From Rhodospirillaceae bacterium (lineage in GTDB: Bacteria > Pseudomonadota > Alphaproteobacteria > UBA11073), in NCBI GenBank assembly GCA_003536545.1, contig DPZW01000078.1:4980-13841 (forward strand): a stretch of DNA of 8,862 nt. Reading direction: 5' to 3'. Of this stretch, positions 6,020 through 8,862 are shown in pieces. The position numbers and the translations under genes were made by a program. The notes beneath the pieces were generated by a model. The model had not been told where the DNA came from. It did not search any database and saw nothing but the letters and a program-made list of their open reading frames with translations. Position 1 is the first letter of the stretch; each line of letters starts with the position of its first letter.

Positions 6020-6864
6020 TGCGCCTTGATTTTAAAGATATCGGCAACCATCAAACCGCATTTTTTGCACTGGGTGATCTGGCAAACCTGAAAAAACTTC
6101 CTACATCTGCCCTGGGAAAATCTATCCACCTGCGAAATAGTGCCGACCCCAAACAGGCACGTTTTGCTTTCCTATTCAATATTTTTAACGGATCTGTATA
6201 TGGCGATGTCATGGGTATGCCACCCTGGGTGATGATCAATTGTATTTTCCAGAATGCAGCACTGATCGGTATTGAGGGGCCAGCGAAATATATTCCTGTT
6301 GCCATGCGTGAAAAAATTGATACGGCACTGGCGGAAATGAATAGCGACCATTTAAAAGATGACGAAATTGTGCCACTGGCGGAAGCCTGCGCAATAAAAA
6401 CCTTTGCGCCGGATCGCGTGCATGCGTTTTCATTATACTCAACGACTCCAGGCCTTGGCAGCATTGCAAAAGCAGCAATGCTGGATATTCACCGCCAGAT
6501 GGGGGCGCGCTATCAGACCGGCACAGCGCAGTATGATAATGCATCGCTTGCCATCCATACAAAATTCGGTGCGCTGGATATCCTGCAGCCACAAGTTGCA
6601 TTGCACACCAAGCATGATCGCACTTTTATTTACGGCTGTGAAATTCCGGATGAAGCCGCCCTGCTGTCAATTGCAATGGGCCACCGCCCGATGTTACCCG
6701 GTGAATTAAAGCCTGAGGCGATTATTCAGTTTGACTGGCGCGAGCTGGAGCAATATCAAAATATGACACAGCGACATGAAAATGGCTCTCACCGTTATGT
6801 GATGTTGCCCCCTGGCATTGACGCTGTGACAAAAACCAATCCCATTGCGGAAATCAAATTATAG
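6019..6864 (+). CDS. Unrecognised 281-residue protein coupled to dapB; possible GNAT-like segment
   Basis: I do not recognise this protein as a whole. It has no signal peptide or clear membrane helix. Residues ~134-187 look like the acetyl-CoA-binding half of a GNAT acetyltransferase. A hydrophobic strand (VHAFSLYS) is followed by PGLGSIAKAAMLDIHRQMGA (144-163), a glycine-containing turn and helix. NASLAIHTKFGA (174-185) resembles the final helix and strand of that fold. The N-terminal half (1-130), including a QARFAFLFNIFNGSVYGDVMG stretch at ~46-66, and the last 90 residues do not fit that family. The ATG shares its first base with the dapB stop; GGGA lies 8 bases upstream. It is 8 bases before argG, so dapB, this gene and argG are probably one operon. 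In hand-counted blocks it is ~45% G+C against ~57% in argG. The GNAT idea is inference and weak. Confidence 0.8.
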   Translation: MRLDFKDIGNHQTAFFALGDLANLKKLPTSALGKSIHLRNSADPKQARFAFLFNIFNGSVYGDVMGMPPWVMINCIFQNAALIGIEGPAKYIPVAMREKIDTALAEMNSDHLKDDEIVPLAEACAIKTFAPDRVHAFSLYSTTPGLGSIAKAAMLDIHRQMGARYQTGTAQYDNASLAIHTKFGALDILQPQVALHTKHDRTFIYGCEIPDEAALLSIAMGHRPMLPGELKPEAIIQFDWRELEQYQNMTQRHENGSHRYVMLPPGIDAVTKTNPIAEIKL

Positions 6865-6872
6865 GAATTGTA

Positions 6873-8075
6873 ATGATGGCTGATAAAAAACGTTGCATCC
6901 TGGCTTTCTCTGGTGGCCTTGATACTTCTTTCTGCGCGCTGTGGCTGGCGGATCAGGGTTACGAAGTCATCACCGTCACCGTCGATACTGGCACATTTGA
7001 AAAAGGCGAAGCCGAAAAAGTCGCCGCCCGCGCGCGTGAACTTGGCGCGGCAAAACATATCACCTTTGATGGCCGCCAGAAATTTTTTGATACGGTATTG
7101 GTAAATCTCATTCGCGGCAACGTGCTGCGCGGCGGCGTTTATCCATTATGCGTGGGCGCGGAGCGCGTGGTGCAGGCGATTGAAATTGCAAAAATCGCGG
7201 GCGTGGAAAACGTCACTGCCATCGCGCATGGCTCCACCGGCGCGGGCAATGATCAATTGCGTTTTGACGTCGCCGTTCGCGTGCTCGCGCCCGGCGTGGA
7301 ACTCATCACACCGATCCGCGCGGGCAATATCCAGCGCGCGGACAGCACGAAATACCTGACGGAACGCGGCCACACGGTGCCGAATAAAACCACCAGCTAT
7401 TCCATCAATCGCGGCATGTGGGGCATCACCATCGGCGGCGTGGAAACGCATGACAGCTGGCTCCCGTTGCCGGATGACGCTTATGTCTTCACGCGCAATC
7501 TGAATGACACGCCAGATGCGCCGGAAGAAATCACGATCGGTTTTGAAACCGGCATTCCCGTCTCGCTGAACGGCAAGAAAATGAACGGTGTTGAACTGGT
7601 GGAAACCATTGGCGAGCTGGGCGCGAAGCACGGCATCGGGCGCGGCATGCATGTCGGCACCACGGTGATGAACATCAAAGGCCGCGTGGCGTTTGAAGCA
7701 CCTGCACCTGCGATTTTAATCCCCGCACACCGCGAACTGGAAAAACTGGTACTGACCAAATTACAATCACAGTTAAATGCGCAAATGGGCGAAACCTACG
7801 GCACGCATCTGCATGAAGGGCGTTTTCTTGATCCCGCCATGCGCGATATCGAGAAATTCCTGGAGACCAACCAGCAGAATGTGACCGGCGAAGTACGCGT
7901 ACGCCTGCATAAAGCCACTGCATTCGTCCTCGGCGCACGCAGTGAATTTTCATTGCTGGGGCGCGGCGGCACTTACGGCGAAAGCTCGGGACAATACAGC
8001 GGTGCAGATGCTGCGGGTTATTGCAAAGTGGCCGGTCTGGAAATGGCTGCCGCCCATTTGGCGCGCGCTAAATAA
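6873..8075 (+). CDS. argG: Argininosuccinate synthase, Bacteroidetes-like sequence type
   Basis: ArgG joins citrulline and aspartate using ATP to make argininosuccinate in arginine synthesis, in the cytoplasm. The 400 residues contain the ATP-pyrophosphatase P-loop SGGLDTS (13-19), GNVLRGGVYPLCVGAERV (82-99), AHGSTGAGNDQLRFD (118-132, substrate-binding), YSINRGMWG (176-184) and GIGRGMHVGTTVMNIKGRV (254-271) with EAPAPA after it. GSTGAGNDQ, YSINxGxWG and LHEGRFLDPAMRDIE with NVTG (337-339 region) match what I remember of Bacteroidetes enzymes. The usual alphaproteobacterial ArgG has AHGCTGKGNDQ and a different NLLG/SIE segment. The start is ATGATG at 6873 or 6876; AGGA at 6863-6866 gives 6 or 9 bases spacing and overlaps the stop of the preceding gene. 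The 3' end overlaps the convergent PAP2 gene by 58 bases. Confidence 0.95.
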   Translation: MMADKKRCILAFSGGLDTSFCALWLADQGYEVITVTVDTGTFEKGEAEKVAARARELGAAKHITFDGRQKFFDTVLVNLIRGNVLRGGVYPLCVGAERVVQAIEIAKIAGVENVTAIAHGSTGAGNDQLRFDVAVRVLAPGVELITPIRAGNIQRADSTKYLTERGHTVPNKTTSYSINRGMWGITIGGVETHDSWLPLPDDAYVFTRNLNDTPDAPEEITIGFETGIPVSLNGKKMNGVELVETIGELGAKHGIGRGMHVGTTVMNIKGRVAFEAPAPAILIPAHRELEKLVLTKLQSQLNAQMGETYGTHLHEGRFLDPAMRDIEKFLETNQQNVTGEVRVRLHKATAFVLGARSEFSLLGRGGTYGESSGQYSGADAAGYCKVAGLEMAAAHLARAK

Positions 8076-8698
8076 CGCTTGCATAACACAGCAGCCCATA
8101 CACCAATCACGCTGCCCGCGATGACGTCACTCAGATAATGCACGCTGACCATCACGCGTGACGCGGCAACGATGCATCCCAGCACAAGAATGGGAACTGT
8201 AAGAAAGTGATATTTTTTTGGCAGGCATAAAACAATAGTCACCGCCACTGCCAGCGATGTTGCGGCGTGACCCGAAGGAAACGAATTATAATCGGACAAT
8301 TCCCCTGCCCATACCTGCGCCCAATTCCAGAAACCATGAATTTCCTCGCGCAGAAATTCGCGCGGACGGGCGCGCGCTATAATAGCCTTCATGACATTTA
8401 CAAAAATGCCTGACGATGCGACCGATAAAAACATCAGCAATGCAACATGCATATTTCTTGCAAAGGCTGCTGTCATTTTCTTTGTGCGCCATAAATAAAG
8501 GCCAGCCAGAATGACCAAGGCCGACGGCACCAGATACCACTGCGAAAGTCCGATCTCCGTAATAATTTCGAAAATTGGTTTTGCACCGGGACGTGCATGA
8601 ATATATTGCATAATCGCCAGATCAAAAGGAATGACAGCGACAGTTGTGGCAGCCGCCAACAGCGTCAGCCATATGGGTTTGGAAAACTTTATAATCAT
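8018..8698 (-). CDS. PAP2-family membrane phosphatase
   Basis: This is a membrane-embedded acid phosphatase of the PAP2 superfamily, whose members remove phosphate from lipid phosphates such as phosphatidate or undecaprenyl pyrophosphate, or from lipid A, on the outer side of the inner membrane. All three catalytic motifs are complete: K-x6-RP at residues 104-112 (KAIIARARP), PSGH at 141-144 with the active histidine 144, and SR-x5-H-x3-D at 180-191 with the nucleophilic His187. About six hydrophobic segments are visible (about 9-30, 53-70, 84-103, 145-160, 165-180 and 189-207). At 226 residues it has normal length. The ATG (8696-8698) overlaps the stop of the preceding gene as ATGA, implying coupled translation. 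The last 19 codons lie inside the 3' end of argG on the opposite strand. The substrate cannot be decided from sequence. Confidence 0.93.
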   Translation of the reverse strand: MIIKFSKPIWLTLLAAATTVAVIPFDLAIMQYIHARPGAKPIFEIITEIGLSQWYLVPSALVILAGLYLWRTKKMTAAFARNMHVALLMFLSVASSGIFVNVMKAIIARARPREFLREEIHGFWNWAQVWAGELSDYNSFPSGHAATSLAVAVTIVLCLPKKYHFLTVPILVLGCIVAASRVMVSVHYLSDVIAGSVIGVWAAVLCKRYLARAKWAAAISRPATLQ

Positions 8699-8862
8699 TT
8701 CTTTGAATATAAAATAAGAGTCATGGCTTTACCACGCCCCAGATTGAAACCATTGATGGTAATAATTTCATGCGGGCGTAGTTTCAGTTTTCGTACTGCA
8801 TTAATAAATTCCTGCTGCCTCTCTGATGCAACTGCAACAATCGCGCCCGATTGCAGGGCACC
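8695..8862 (-). CDS. C-terminal 55 residues of an unidentified protein, cut by the window edge
   Basis: The frame is open from the window edge to a TGA that overlaps the PAP2 start (ATGA). It reads GALQSGAIVAVASERQQEF, then INAVRKLKLRPHEIITINGF, then NLGRGKAMTLILYSKK. The pattern of strand (SGAIVAVAS), helix (QEFINAVRKL), strand (EIITING) and final strand (AMTLILYSKK) would suit an alpha/beta enzyme end, for example a class I methyltransferase. That is only a shape argument and I do not assign a family. The coupling suggests a shared operon with the membrane phosphatase. Confidence 0.7.
   Translation of the reverse strand, partial: GALQSGAIVAVASERQQEFINAVRKLKLRPHEIITINGFNLGRGKAMTLILYSKK

Noticed and set aside
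1..8862. CRISPR array, tRNA, rRNA, insertion sequence or phage gene
   Set aside because: No regularly spaced direct repeats, cloverleaf, ribosomal RNA stretch, transposase or terminal inverted repeats were seen on either strand.

Overview
The window looks like chromosomal DNA from an alphaproteobacterium of moderate G+C, roughly half by eye. The evidence is a groES-groEL operon with a perfect CIRCE operator and a heat-shock promoter of the alphaproteobacterial sigma-32 type, a Usg-family protein (a family I know mainly from Alphaproteobacteria), and a small conserved protein next to dapB that resembles an alphaproteobacterial hypothetical family. I cannot name a genus. No mobile element, phage gene, tRNA, rRNA or CRISPR array is visible, and no stretch over 300 bases lacks a gene.

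Layout: (1) 1-921, minus strand: the start of groEL (cut by the window edge) and a complete groES, controlled from about 970-1040. (2) 1093-1425, plus strand: usg, divergent from groES. Its leader contains a palindrome over the ribosome binding site, and its first ~28 codons contain a dense set of inverted repeats resembling a dispersed palindromic repeat. (3) 1422-3580, minus strand: two consecutive genes for large, probably soluble, partly disordered proteins that I do not recognise. (4) 3747-5212, minus strand: a GT4-type glycosyltransferase preceded by a ~100-residue conserved hypothetical. (5) 5276-8075, plus strand: a tight three-gene cluster of dapB (lysine/diaminopimelate synthesis), an unrecognised 281-residue protein with a possible GNAT-like segment, and an argininosuccinate synthase (argG) of the Bacteroidetes-like sequence type. 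(6) 8018-8862, minus strand: a PAP2-family membrane phosphatase whose 3' end overlaps argG tail-to-tail by 58 bp, preceded by the 3' end of another gene joined to it by an ATGA overlap.

Most of the content is housekeeping: protein folding, amino-acid synthesis and envelope glycan/lipid metabolism. The least explained parts are the protein pair at 1422-3580, the coupled gene between dapB and argG, and the repeat-like start of usg. I found no convincing new multi-gene system such as a defence or secretion module.
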